This document shows, piece by piece, positions 1 to 9,257 of a stretch of DNA of 21,815 nt. Both the position numbers and the translations under genes were made by a program. The notes beneath the pieces were generated by a model. The model had not been told where the DNA came from. It was given only the letters and a program-made list of their open reading frames with translations, and made no database searches. Location of the stretch: NCBI GenBank assembly GCA_934153655.1, contig CAKPFH010000023.1, positions 1 through 21,815 of the forward strand, read 5' to 3'. How positions within the stretch are numbered: the stretch's first letter is position 1; each line of letters opens with the position of its first letter. The DNA is from an uncultured Bacilli bacterium. GTDB taxonomy: Bacteria; Bacillota_I; Bacilli_A; RF39; UBA660.

Positions 1-13
1 TATTTCTCCTTCC
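1..13 (-). promoter_or_regulatory. SD of a gene starting just outside the window
   Basis: On the minus strand positions 13-6 read GGAAGGAG, followed by AAATA up to the window edge. This is a strong Shine-Dalgarno with ideal spacing for a start codon immediately left of base 1. The gene itself is not visible, so its identity is unknown. Confidence 0.45.
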
Positions 14-41
14 ATATATAATGTAATACTTTTATCAAATT

Positions 42-75
42 TAAAAAGATATTTTTTTATTTTTAAATATCTTAT
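42..75 (-). terminator. Intrinsic terminator after recX
   Basis: A 9-bp perfect stem, AAGATATTT (46-54) with AAATATCTT (65-73), has an AT-rich loop. On the minus strand it is followed by a run of five T. It lies about 70 bases past the recX stop and probably ends the tgt-tsaC-recX transcript. The stem has only one G-C pair, so it may be weak. Confidence 0.5.
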
Positions 76-141
76 TTTATATGGAATTAAAAAGACTAAA
101 AAGGTGAACTTTAGTGAAATAAAAAAGATAATTTAAATTAT

Positions 142-866
142 TTATTTAAAATATCCTTTTTCATATAATTTTCTTTTTACTATTATATCAAGTTCATAAC
201 CTGAATATTTCTTTTCATATTTTTTATATAACTTTTCTTTTTCTTTTTCGTATGATGATGTGTCATCTAAACTAATATTATCTAAACATCTAGTAATATC
301 TTCTTTAGTATAACCTAAATTAAGTAAATTAAGAAGCATCTTATTTTTAAAAATATAGTTGCTTTTTTTATTAATTTTTACTTGCTTATTTAAATATTTA
401 TTTATTCTTTCTTCAATTAAATTTTGATCAAATACTTTTAAATTATCAATTACCATGTCTTCATCAAATCCTAAATTAAGTAAATCATTTTTAATTTTAA
501 CTGGTCCATCTAAAGTAAGATAGATTTTATCATGAATAAAACTTGTAATATAGGTTTCTTCATTTAAAACATTATTACTTTTTAATTTTAAAATAATTTC
601 ATTTATTAAGTTATCATCTGTTGTATATTTTTTTAAATAAGTTATTATTTCTCTTTCACATCTAATTTTTTTATTTATATAACTAAGTACTTTATCATAT
701 AATTCATATTTTTTATTAAATTCTAGAATACTATTTAAATCAATTATTTCTTTTTTTAATAATAATTCATATTTTAAAATTACATCTTCATATAAAGTAA
801 TAGTTTCATTATCTTCTAAAATTATTTTATATTTAGATTTAGAAACTTTTATATATTTTATTATTT

Positions 867-870
<4 letters not shown>
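142..870 (-). CDS. recX: RecX-like regulator of RecA
   Basis: RecX binds the RecA filament and tunes recombination and the SOS response. The 242-aa length is close to the long Bacillus-type RecX. The pattern of the family's short three-helix repeats is visible: residues about 62-80 (YINKKIRCEREIITYLKK) match the usual 'R-s-e-e-L-yL' repeat, followed by NEIILKLKSNNVLNEETYITSFI and a GPVKIKNDLLNLGFDED segment (about 120-140), then a further repeat near 182-198. The ATG overlaps the stop of the upstream tsaC gene (ATGA) and no SD is seen before it, so translation is probably coupled. Last gene of tgt-tsaC-recX. Family assignment rests on pattern only, and sequence identity to characterised RecX looks low. 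Confidence 0.8.
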
Positions 871-3051
<2,181 letters not shown>

Positions 3052-3095
3052 TAAAAGAAAAGAAAAGACTAGTAGAATAACCAAAATAGTTTAAG

Positions 3096-3126
3096 AAAAA
3101 CTACCAACAATTATTTGTTGATAGTT
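3096..3126 (-). terminator. Intrinsic terminator after the 96-aa gene
   Basis: On the minus strand ACTATCAACAA, loop ATAA and TTGTTGGTAGT form an 11-bp stem with one T-G wobble, followed by TTTTTC. It begins 5 nt after the stop codon, separating this gene from the tgt operon. Confidence 0.85.
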
Positions 3127-3131
3127 ATTAC

Positions 3132-3422
3132 TTACTTAGTACAACTTCCTGTTGTATTAGTTTTAAACCAAGATTCAAATTGCGTAATATAAGATTCAAT
3201 TCCAATTTGCTCAGCTATTTGTTTTTGACCATCCATATCATATGTTATACCTTTAGCTGTATAACCAGTTATAGTTTTATCATTATACATAATAGTTATA
3301 TTACCTTCATTTGATTTACAAACTAATTTTTTTGATGTTAATGATGTTACTATAAGAATTATTGCAACTACTATTACTAAACCTAGAAATAAACCACCTA
3401 TTACTGTTAAAACTTTTTTCAC
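3132..3422 (-). CDS. Small membrane-anchored exported protein
   Basis: 96 aa. Residues 1-30 are a Lys-Lys start followed by one long hydrophobic helix (VLTVIGGLFLGLVIVVAIIL), an N-terminal membrane anchor or signal anchor. The remaining 65 residues would lie outside the cell and hold two cysteines (C35 and C94) near either end of that domain, which could form a disulfide. The start is GTG, with GGAGG 6 nt upstream, a clearly better choice than any internal codon. It is bracketed by terminators of glyA and its own, so it is probably transcribed alone. No lipobox is seen. Function not recognised. Confidence 0.75.
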   Translation of the reverse strand: MKKVLTVIGGLFLGLVIVVAIILIVTSLTSKKLVCKSNEGNITIMYNDKTITGYTAKGITYDMDGQKQIAEQIGIESYITQFESWFKTNTTGSCTK

Positions 3423-3467
3423 ACTACACCTCCTTACCTACCTTAACTATAGTTTAACTTTTTTTAG

Positions 3468-3492
3468 AAAAAAAGCAATATTAAAAATTGCT
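3468..3492 (-). terminator. Intrinsic terminator after glyA
   Basis: On the minus strand AGCAAT (3492-3487) pairs with ATTGCT (3479-3474) around a 7-nt AT loop and is followed by seven T. The stem starts inside the glyA stop codon. The stem is short (6 bp), but the T tract is strong. Confidence 0.65.
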
Positions 3493-4711
3493 AAATTAAA
3501 GGGTATTTTTTAGTAATTTCTAAAACATGCTTTTTCTCTTGTTTTAATATTTCTTTATTATCTTTATTTTTTAACACATTTATAATAATACTAGCTATTT
3601 CTTCAAAGTCTTTTTCTTTTAAACCACGAGTTGTCATAGCAGGAGATCCTATTCTAATACCACTAGCTTTAAATGGTGATAAAGTTTCTTTTGGAATAGT
3701 ATTTTTATTAACAGTTATATGAATTTTATCAAGTAATATTTCAGCTTCTTTTCCAGTTATTCCAAAGGAATTATAAACATCTACAAGAATTAAATGATTA
3801 TCTGTTCCATCTGAAATTAGTTTTACTTTATTTTTAATAAATATATCTGCCATAGCTTTAATATTTTTTATTACTTGCTTTTGATAATCTTTAAATTCTG
3901 GTTGCATAGCTTCATAGAAACATTCAGCTTTAGCTGCTATTACATGCATTAAAGGTCCACCTTGTATACCTGGGAATATTACTTTATCGATTTTTTTACT
4001 TATTTCTTCATCATTTGTTAAGATTAAACCACCTCTTGGTCCTCTTAAAGTTTTATGGGTTGTACTAGTTACAACATCAGCATATAAACAAGGATTTTCA
4101 TGTAATCCAGCTGCCACAAGACCAGCAATATGAGCCATATCTACCATTAGATAAGCTCCTACTTTATCACATATTTCTCTAAATTTTTTAAAGTCAATTT
4201 TTCTTGGATAAGCACTAGCACCAGCAATAATCATTTTAGGTTTTTCTTTAAGAGCAATTTTTTCAATTTCATCATAGTCTAATACTTCGGTATCAGGATT
4301 TAATTTGTAATCAACTATTTTATAATCCGTTCCACTAAAGTTTAGGGAATAACCATGAGTTAAATGTCCTCCATCAGCAAGATTTAAACCCATTACCGTA
4401 TCTCCATGATTTAAAAGAGCTCGATAAACTGCCATATTAGCACTACTTCCTGAATGAGGTTGTACATTAGCATATTTAACATTAAATATTTTTTTAGCAT
4501 ATTCAATAGCTTTTAATTCGAAAATATCAACGTATTCACAACCTCCATAATATCTCTTACCAGGATAACCTTCAGCATATTTATTAGTTAAAATACTTCC
4601 TTGTAATTCTCTAACAGCTTTAGAAGCATAATTCTCTGATGCTATTAATTCAATATTTTCTCTTTGTCTTTTCTTTTCTTTTTGTAAAGCTTTTTTTAAT
4701 TCTATATCCAT
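3491..4711 (-). CDS. glyA: Serine hydroxymethyltransferase
   Basis: PLP enzyme interconverting serine plus tetrahydrofolate and glycine plus methylene-THF; the main one-carbon source. Nearly every family block is present: [63 protein letters not shown], the PLP-lysine block [13 protein letters not shown] (K220), [10 protein letters not shown] and TDNHLILVD. From the ATG at 4711 it is 406 aa, slightly shorter than the usual 410-420. That ATG has no SD within 20 nt. A GAGGTG at 4757-4752 stands 7 nt before an in-frame ATT (4744), which would add 11 residues (417 aa). The coordinates keep the conventional ATG; see findings. It is divergent from the PilB-like gene and is followed by its own terminator. 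Confidence 0.97.
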   Translation of the reverse strand: MDIELKKALQKEKKRQRENIELIASENYASKAVRELQGSILTNKYAEGYPGKRYYGGCEYVDIFELKAIEYAKKIFNVKYANVQPHSGSSANMAVYRALLNHGDTVMGLNLADGGHLTHGYSLNFSGTDYKIVDYKLNPDTEVLDYDEIEKIALKEKPKMIIAGASAYPRKIDFKKFREICDKVGAYLMVDMAHIAGLVAAGLHENPCLYADVVTSTTHKTLRGPRGGLILTNDEEISKKIDKVIFPGIQGGPLMHVIAAKAECFYEAMQPEFKDYQKQVIKNIKAMADIFIKNKVKLISDGTDNHLILVDVYNSFGITGKEAEILLDKIHITVNKNTIPKETLSPFKASGIRIGSPAMTTRGLKEKDFEEIASIIINVLKNKDNKEILKQEKKHVLEITKKYPLI

Positions 4712-4728
4712 ACTTATTAAATTAACTA

Positions 4729-4769
4729 AGTCTTTCTTAGTAATTTTTTCTCACCTCAATTTTATTATA
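4729..4769 (-). promoter_or_regulatory. glyA -10, SD and leader hairpin
   Basis: On the minus strand a perfect -10, TATAAT (4769-4764), is followed at once by GAGGTG (4757-4752), so the predicted transcript starts near the SD. Between that SD and the annotated ATG is a small hairpin, ACTAAG and CTTAGT around AAAGA. The -35 is poor (TAGATT at 17 nt). Confidence 0.5.
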
Positions 4770-4810
4770 TAAAATCTTTATTTAAAAATCTAGATATTTT
4801 ACAAAAAGTC

Positions 4811-4879
4811 TTCCTAATTTTAAAAAAATAGGTTATAATACTTTTATAGAATAAGATAATAAATATGAATAAAGAGGTG
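4811..4879 (+). promoter_or_regulatory. Promoter and SD of the PilB-like gene
   Basis: TATAAT at 4834-4839 with a weak -35 (TTCCTA, 4811-4816, 17-nt spacing). The SD GAGGTG at 4874-4879 is 4 nt before the ATG. Confidence 0.5.
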
Positions 4880-4883
4880 CAAA

Positions 4884-6332
4884 ATGGTAGAATACGATTA
4901 TAAAAATGATGAAATTGCTAATATTGTTAATAATATGATTATTTATGCTGCTAGTAAAAGAGCAAGTGATATTCACTTTGATCCTTGTGAAAAAGGTTTA
5001 AAAGTTCGTCTTAGAATTGATGGAGTTTTACAAGATCATACAATTGTTCCTTTAGCTTATCAAAAGAATTTAACTACCCGTATTAAATTAATATCTGGTA
5101 TGAATATAACTGAGTCAAGATTACCTCAAGATGGGGCTATTAAAGATGTTATTAATGGAATTGATTTAGATATGCGTGTATCATCTTTAAATACTAACTT
5201 AGGGGAAAAAATAGTTATTCGTATTTTAGATTACTCTAAAAGTGCCGAAGGTTTGAATTCTCTTGGTTTAACAGAAAAAAATCTTGAAAAATTAAAGAAA
5301 ATGATTGAAGTTCCTAATGGAATAATTTTAGTAACAGGAGCTACTGGTACTGGTAAATCAACAACAGTTTATACCATGCTTCAACATTTAAATAAAGAAG
5401 ACACCAATATAATTACTGTAGAAGACCCAATAGAAATGAATATTGAAGGAATTAACCAAGTTCAGGTAAACTCAGAAATTGGTCTTACTTTTGGTCGAGT
5501 TTTACGTAGTATTTTAAGACAAGACCCAAATATTATTTTAATTGGAGAAATTCGTGATTCTGAAACTGCTCAAATTGCGGTTCGTGCCTCTATTACTGGA
5601 CACTTAGTTTTTTCAACAATTCACACCAACAACTCATTATCAACCATTGAACGTCTACTGGATATGGATGTTGAAAGATATTTACTTTCTAGTGCTCTAA
5701 CTGGAATCATTTCTCAAAAACTTGCTAGAAGATTATGTCCACATTGTCGTAAACTTCGTCCTACTACTCCTTATGAAAAAATTGTTTTCAAAGAAATTCT
5801 TGGTAAAGATGTAAATGAAATAAATGATGTAAATGGTCATTGTGATAATTGTCGAAATGGTTATTATGGTCGTATTGCTATTCATGAAGTTTTAATGCTA
5901 AATGATGAAATTAGAAATGCTATAAACGATAAAGATTTACCAAGAGAAAAACTAAAAGAATTAGTTTACACAAAAGATGTAACAACCATGCTTCAAGATG
6001 GACTAGAAAAAGTATTAGCTGGAATTACAACTTTTGAGGAAATATATAAAAACGTTGCTATTGATAATGAACTTGATAATAAATACTCTGAAGATATTAT
6101 GACTTCATCTCCTAACTTTAAATTAGAATCCATTACTAATGGTTCTAGTTTTACCAATTCAACTTTAAGTTATAAAGAAGAAGATGGAAGTAAACCTATT
6201 ACTAAAAGACAACCAACAACAATTCCTATAACCCCAACCCATGTAACTTCAACAACTGTAACTCCAAGTCCTAAAGTAACACCTAATACAACTGAAATAA
6301 AACCTCAAAAAGATACCCTTGAACTTATTTAA
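4884..6332 (+). CDS. PilB/GspE-family secretion or pilus ATPase
   Basis: Cytoplasmic hexameric ATPase that powers type IV pilus, competence pseudopilus or type II secretion assembly. Visible signatures: an N2 domain ending in GVLQDH, Walker A GATGTGKS (152-159), Asp box ITVEDPIE, Walker B NIILIGEIRD (216-225), His box STIHTNN, and a zinc tetracysteine CPHC (285-288) with CDNC (320-323), typical of GspE/PilB. The usual N-terminal MshEN domain is absent; the protein starts directly at KASDIHFDP-type sequence, as in ComGA. After about residue 400 comes a roughly 80-residue tail rich in Thr, Pro and Ser that is unusual for a cytoplasmic ATPase. No pilin, PilC/ComGB or prepilin peptidase gene lies alongside, so the machine it serves is unknown. 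Confidence 0.92.
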   Translation: MVEYDYKNDEIANIVNNMIIYAASKRASDIHFDPCEKGLKVRLRIDGVLQDHTIVPLAYQKNLTTRIKLISGMNITESRLPQDGAIKDVINGIDLDMRVSSLNTNLGEKIVIRILDYSKSAEGLNSLGLTEKNLEKLKKMIEVPNGIILVTGATGTGKSTTVYTMLQHLNKEDTNIITVEDPIEMNIEGINQVQVNSEIGLTFGRVLRSILRQDPNIILIGEIRDSETAQIAVRASITGHLVFSTIHTNNSLSTIERLLDMDVERYLLSSALTGIISQKLARRLCPHCRKLRPTTPYEKIVFKEILGKDVNEINDVNGHCDNCRNGYYGRIAIHEVLMLNDEIRNAINDKDLPREKLKELVYTKDVTTMLQDGLEKVLAGITTFEEIYKNVAIDNELDNKYSEDIMTSSPNFKLESITNGSSFTNSTLSYKEEDGSKPITKRQPTTIPITPTHVTSTTVTPSPKVTPNTTEIKPQKDTLELI

Positions 6333-6343
6333 GAGTATCTTTT
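6308..6343. terminator. Bidirectional terminator between convergent genes
   Basis: AAAAGATACCCTT (6308-6320) pairs with AAGAGTATCTTTT (6331-6343) with one C-A mismatch. A and T tracts flank it so it can work on both strands. The arms overlap the end of the ATPase gene and the stop of the yunB-like gene. Confidence 0.75.
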
Positions 6344-7022
6344 ATTCATAAAAAAATAAAGTACTAGAAGGACTTCCTCTTTGATAATACTTAGGAACAT
6401 TTCCTTGAATTAATTTAACTGCTAAAGGTACAACTACAACTACTTGCATTGTATTAGAATACATTGGTAAAACCATTTTAAAATCAACTATTACATGAAT
6501 ATAAACTTCAATTAAAGAATTATTAATGCCATACTCCGTTACCTCAGTTTTAATATTTGGATTAACTGATGAAATCATCTCCATATTAATTGGTATCTTA
6601 GGACCTAAATTATTTAAAGCAACTGTATTAAAAATAGAACCACTTGGTATATAAAATATACTATTATCCAAATTATATTTTTTTAAAGTATCTTCATCTT
6701 TCTTACTAATTAATTCTAAATTATTATAAACTAAATCACTTATCTTAGACATAATTCTATTTACAATAACTGGATCAAAATCAACTATAATAGTTTCATT
6801 ACTTTCTTTTTTTAAAATAAACAAAGAATCAATTTCAAGTTCATTAGTAATTTCTTCTGTAATAGATTTATTAATAACTGTTGTTACTACCCTTTTCATT
6901 TCTTCTTTTGCATAACTCATATATAAAGGCATAACTTTATTACTTAAAACTACTAATAAAATTAAAGCTATTATAATAATAATTATAATTAAAATAAATA
7001 ATTTTAAGACTTTTCTTTTCAT
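6342..7022 (-). CDS. yunB: YunB-like sporulation protein
   Basis: 226 aa. An N-terminal membrane helix (about residues 8-28, almost entirely Ile/Leu/Val) is followed by a domain outside the membrane. It matches what I recall of Bacillus YunB, a SigE-controlled sporulation protein: the Asn-Thr-Val-Ala-Leu-Asn-Asn-Leu-Gly-Pro-Lys-Ile-Pro block, VTEYGINNSLIEVYIHVIVDFKMVLP, and the end IQGNVPKYYQRG. YunB's molecular role is not well known. No SD precedes the ATG, which is surprising next to the strong SDs of its neighbours. It may be a leftover of an endospore ancestor or reflect real sporulation; one gene cannot decide. Confidence 0.8.
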   Translation of the reverse strand: MKRKVLKLFILIIIIIIIALILLVVLSNKVMPLYMSYAKEEMKRVVTTVINKSITEEITNELEIDSLFILKKESNETIIVDFDPVIVNRIMSKISDLVYNNLELISKKDEDTLKKYNLDNSIFYIPSGSIFNTVALNNLGPKIPINMEMISSVNPNIKTEVTEYGINNSLIEVYIHVIVDFKMVLPMYSNTMQVVVVVPLAVKLIQGNVPKYYQRGSPSSTLFFYE

Positions 7023-7043
7023 AATAAAATATATGTAATTTAA

Positions 7044-7072
7044 TTTACAAAATATATTTTTTTTGTTATACT
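7044..7072 (+). promoter_or_regulatory. Sigma-A type promoter
   Basis: TTTACA (7044-7049), 17 nt, TATACT (7067-7072): close to consensus. The SD of the 37-aa ORF (GAGGTG, 7085-7090) follows 12 nt later. Confidence 0.75.
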
Positions 7073-7096
7073 TATCATAGAATAGAGGTGTTAGTA

Positions 7097-7210
7097 ATGC
7101 TTGATATTTTAGAAAGTATTGATTTAAGTAAATTAAGTTTAAAAGACTTAACTTTATTATTAAAAATAATAAATGATGTTAAAAATGAAGAAATAGAGGT
7201 TTTAGAATGA
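7097..7210 (+). CDS. 37-aa micro-ORF coupled to next gene
   Basis: A short gene starting ATG at 7097, 6 nt after the SD GAGGTG and ending with TGA at 7208-7210. That TGA overlaps the ATG of the next gene (ATGA). It begins MLDILESIDLSKLSLKDL and is an amphipathic, Leu-rich acidic peptide with no membrane segment. It has the best SD and the promoter of this unit, while the next gene has a poorer SD (GAGG inside this ORF). It could be a small partner protein of the 242-aa product or simply a device to couple translation. Function unknown. Confidence 0.7.
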   Translation: MLDILESIDLSKLSLKDLTLLLKIINDVKNEEIEVLE

Positions 7211-7935
7211 AAGATAAAGTTATAAATGCTATTATTAATTGTTTAATACCTCTTAGAAATTTATATGATGTTGATAGTATTATAAATGATTTAAAAAATA
7301 ATAATTATGAGAGTTTAATTAACTTTGTAAATAAATATTATAAAAATGATCTTTATAGTCAAGAATTAATTGATTTAATTAAAGATTTAGTTTCTAATAA
7401 TTATCTTGATAATAGTTATTTAAATATCGTTAATAATCAATATGAAATAATTGATTTTAATTATTCTAATGTTCTTTTTAAAGATGCTAAAGCTATTAAT
7501 TTAACTGGTGATAAATTTAAAGTTTTAAGAAAAAATGAAACAAATGAAATAATTGATGATGATGAAATAGTTAATGAAAGTAAAAAAAGTGATGATGCTA
7601 AGAAAACTGATGATGATACGGAAATATTAACTCTTGATGATAATATTGAAGTTTTAAGGAAAATAATTTTAGATTCCCAACTTGCTTATTTAAATAATGC
7701 TAATAAGTTTATTGATGATTTGGAAAGTAAAGATGAAGAAGGAATATATCATACTTTGCTTAATTTAAATGATATTAGATATATTCAACATTGTATTTCT
7801 AATTTAAGTTTAGAAACCTTAGAAAGGCTTAAAACTTTTATTGAGAAAATTGAAGAAAATAAACATAATTTAATTAATACTTTTATGGAAGAAGCTATTA
7901 AAAGAAGTATCCATAATTATAAGAAAGTAAATTAA
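7207..7935 (+). CDS. Unknown two-domain acidic protein
   Basis: 242 aa, not recognised. It has an N-terminal helical part (about 1-110), an acidic and Lys-rich linker around 117-142 (many Asp, e.g. IIDDDEIVNES and KKTDDDTE), and a C-terminal helical part (about 145-242) ending in KRSIHNYKKVN. No signal peptide, membrane helix or cysteine cluster is seen, so it is likely cytoplasmic. It is translated by overlap with the 37-aa ORF in front of it and followed by an AT-rich terminator, so the pair forms a complete transcription unit. Confidence 0.8.
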   Translation: MKDKVINAIINCLIPLRNLYDVDSIINDLKNNNYESLINFVNKYYKNDLYSQELIDLIKDLVSNNYLDNSYLNIVNNQYEIIDFNYSNVLFKDAKAINLTGDKFKVLRKNETNEIIDDDEIVNESKKSDDAKKTDDDTEILTLDDNIEVLRKIILDSQLAYLNNANKFIDDLESKDEEGIYHTLLNLNDIRYIQHCISNLSLETLERLKTFIEKIEENKHNLINTFMEEAIKRSIHNYKKVN

Positions 7936-7955
7936 GTTTATTTTCTTTTTTTATT
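7921..7955. terminator. AT-rich terminator between convergent genes
   Basis: AAGAAAGTAAA (7921-7931), loop TTAAG and TTTATTTTCTT (7937-7947) form an 11-bp stem with one G-T pair, then a T run on the plus strand. The stop codon lies in the loop. The stem contains only one G-C pair, so it is likely weak. It may also serve trpB from the other side. Confidence 0.5.
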
Positions 7956-7961
7956 TGATCT

Positions 7962-9080
7962 TTATTTTTTTAAAACTAAATCCAAGTCTTTTTCTCCATT
8001 ACCTGATAAATTAACTATAATGATATCATCTTTTTTTAAAGTTTTAGCAAGTTTTATAGCATAGCTTAAGGCATGAGAACTTTCAAGAGCTGGTATTATT
8101 CCTTCTTCTTTAACTAAGATTTTAAAAGCATGAATTGCTTCCTTGTCAGTTATAGTTTTAATTTCTAGTCTTTTGGTTTGATATAAATAAGCATGAATTG
8201 GTCCAATTCCTGGGTAGTCCAAGCCAGCTGATATGGAATAGGCATCATGGTTTAAAACATAGGTTTTCATTCCATGAAGTATTCCAATATTGTTTTCTTT
8301 AATACTACTGGCATGTCTTATATTATCTCCTCCAGCTTCTATTCCGATTAATCTTACATCATCTTTTAAGAAAGCTTTAAATAAACCAAGACTATTACTT
8401 CCTCCTCCACAACAAGCAACAAGAGCGGTTGGTAGTTTTTTCTCTTTTTTAAGAATTTGTCTTCTTGCTTCAATTCCAATTATTTCTTGAAAATAACTAA
8501 CAATTTCTGGATAAGGACTAGGTCCAACCGTTGAACCAACTAAGTAATAAGTATCAGGATTTTTACTATAATAAGAAAATGCTTCATCTACCGCTTCTTT
8601 TAAAGTTCTTGTTCCCTTGCTAACTGCTACTACCTTGCTACCTAACATTTTCATTTTTAAAACATTTCTTTGTTGTCTTTTAATATCAACGCTTCCCATG
8701 AAAATAGTACATTTCATTTTAAATAAAGCACAAACCGTACTAACAGCAACTCCATGACTTCCTGCCCCCGTTTCGGCTATTATATGAGTTTTTCCCATTT
8801 TTCTAGCTAATAATATTTGACCTAGAGCATTATTAATTTTATGACTACCACAAAAATTCATATCTTCTCTTTTTAAATAGATTTTAGCTCCTCCAAGAGA
8901 ATTAGTTAAGTTTTTAGCATAATATAAATTACTAGGTCTTCCTACATATTCTTTTAAATATGAAAGATATTCTTTTTTAAATTCTTTATCTTTCTTAACT
9001 TCTTTAAAACTATTTTCTAGTTCTATTAATCTTTCTTTTAGCACGTCATCTACATACATGCCACCAAATTCTCCATACAT
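7962..9080 (-). CDS. trpB: Tryptophan synthase beta chain, stand-alone
   Basis: PLP enzyme joining indole and serine to give tryptophan. Family blocks in order: GEFGGMYV, GRPSNLYYAKNL, IYLKREDMNFCGSHKINNALGQ with PLP lysine K81, AETGAG (catalytic E103), the PLP-phosphate loop CCGGGSN (about 223-229), SISAGLDYPGIGP (D288), GIIPALESSHAL (E333) and NLSG (S359). 372 aa is about 25 shorter than usual; part of the loss is the loop before SISAGL. Several near-invariant residues differ: GAHK is GSHK, the Gln of GAGQHG is Ser108, and GRGDKD is GNGEKD. No trpA is adjacent. It is controlled by the attenuator in its leader; SD AGGAGG is 8 nt before the ATG. Probable indole-salvage enzyme; loss or change of activity is possible. 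Confidence 0.93.
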   Translation of the reverse strand: MYGEFGGMYVDDVLKERLIELENSFKEVKKDKEFKKEYLSYLKEYVGRPSNLYYAKNLTNSLGGAKIYLKREDMNFCGSHKINNALGQILLARKMGKTHIIAETGAGSHGVAVSTVCALFKMKCTIFMGSVDIKRQQRNVLKMKMLGSKVVAVSKGTRTLKEAVDEAFSYYSKNPDTYYLVGSTVGPSPYPEIVSYFQEIIGIEARRQILKKEKKLPTALVACCGGGSNSLGLFKAFLKDDVRLIGIEAGGDNIRHASSIKENNIGILHGMKTYVLNHDAYSISAGLDYPGIGPIHAYLYQTKRLEIKTITDKEAIHAFKILVKEEGIIPALESSHALSYAIKLAKTLKKDDIIIVNLSGNGEKDLDLVLKK

Positions 9081-9104
9081 ATTTATTTCCTCCTTTTTAG
9101 TATG
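9074..9104 (-). promoter_or_regulatory. Possible hairpin over the trpB SD
   Basis: On the minus strand CATAC (9104-9100) can pair with GTATG (9078-9074) inside the trpB start region, enclosing the SD AGGAGG. It is only 5 bp, so it is marginal, but the same motif builds the attenuator just upstream. It might add translational control. Confidence 0.3.
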
Positions 9105-9135
9105 AAAAAAAAGTATGTATAAATTTCATACATAC
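9105..9135 (-). terminator. trp attenuator terminator (3:4 hairpin)
   Basis: On the minus strand GTATGTAT (9135-9128), loop GAAATTT and ATACATAC (9120-9113) give a perfect 8-bp stem followed by eight T (9112-9105). This is a strong intrinsic terminator located between the leader peptide and trpB, inside the operon. Its left arm is the alternative partner of the antiterminator segment at 9185-9177. Confidence 0.92.
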
Positions 9136-9206
9136 CTTTTATTTAATGTTTAATACCAATTAAATAACGACAAAGAATGTATGAACTAAATCCATACATT
9201 AAGCCA
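9113..9206 (-). promoter_or_regulatory. Ribosome-mediated trp attenuator
   Basis: Four segments can pair in three ways on the minus strand. 1:2 is AATGTATG (9200-9193) with CATACATT (9183-9176), 8 bp. 2:3 is TTCATACAT (9185-9177) with ATGTATGAA (9133-9125), 9 bp. 3:4 is the U8 terminator. The Trp codons are at 9206-9204 and 9194-9192, and the leader stop at 9188-9186. A ribosome stalled at either Trp codon covers segment 1 but leaves most of segment 2 free, so 2:3 forms and trpB is read. A ribosome at the stop codon covers segment 2, so 3:4 forms and transcription ends. Untranslated RNA gives 1:2 plus 3:4, also off. The pairing is seen; the mechanism is inferred from the enterobacterial model. 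Confidence 0.88.
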
Positions 9207-9245
9207 TGATAAGTTGTAGTTATTTTTTTTATTTATATTAAACAT
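9186..9245 (-). CDS. trpL: trp leader peptide, 19 codons, two Trp
   Basis: The open frame reads MFNINKKNNYNLSWLNVWI and stops at TAG. Trp is at residues 14 and 18. In a genome where Trp is rare, two Trp in the last six residues of a 19-residue peptide is the mark of a leader peptide. SD AAGGAG (9255-9250) is 4 nt before the ATG and begins 2 nt after the encoded CCA end of the tRNA-Trp gene. The last sense codons overlap segment 1 of the attenuator and the stop lies in the 1:2 loop, as in the E. coli trp leader. Its product is likely a by-product; reading it is the function. Confidence 0.88.
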   Translation of the reverse strand: MFNINKKNNYNLSWLNVWI

Positions 9246-9257
9246 ATTTCTCCTTAT

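Noticed and set aside
8290..8490. 66-codon open frame on the plus strand
   Set aside because: It lies fully inside trpB on the other strand, has no SD, and its sequence is just the mirror of a well-conserved enzyme.
9081..9257. T-box or TRAP control of trpB
   Set aside because: I looked for the T-box bulge sequence complementary to the tRNA acceptor end, a specifier stem, and for repeated GAG/UAG triplets; none is present, while a leader peptide with Trp codons is.
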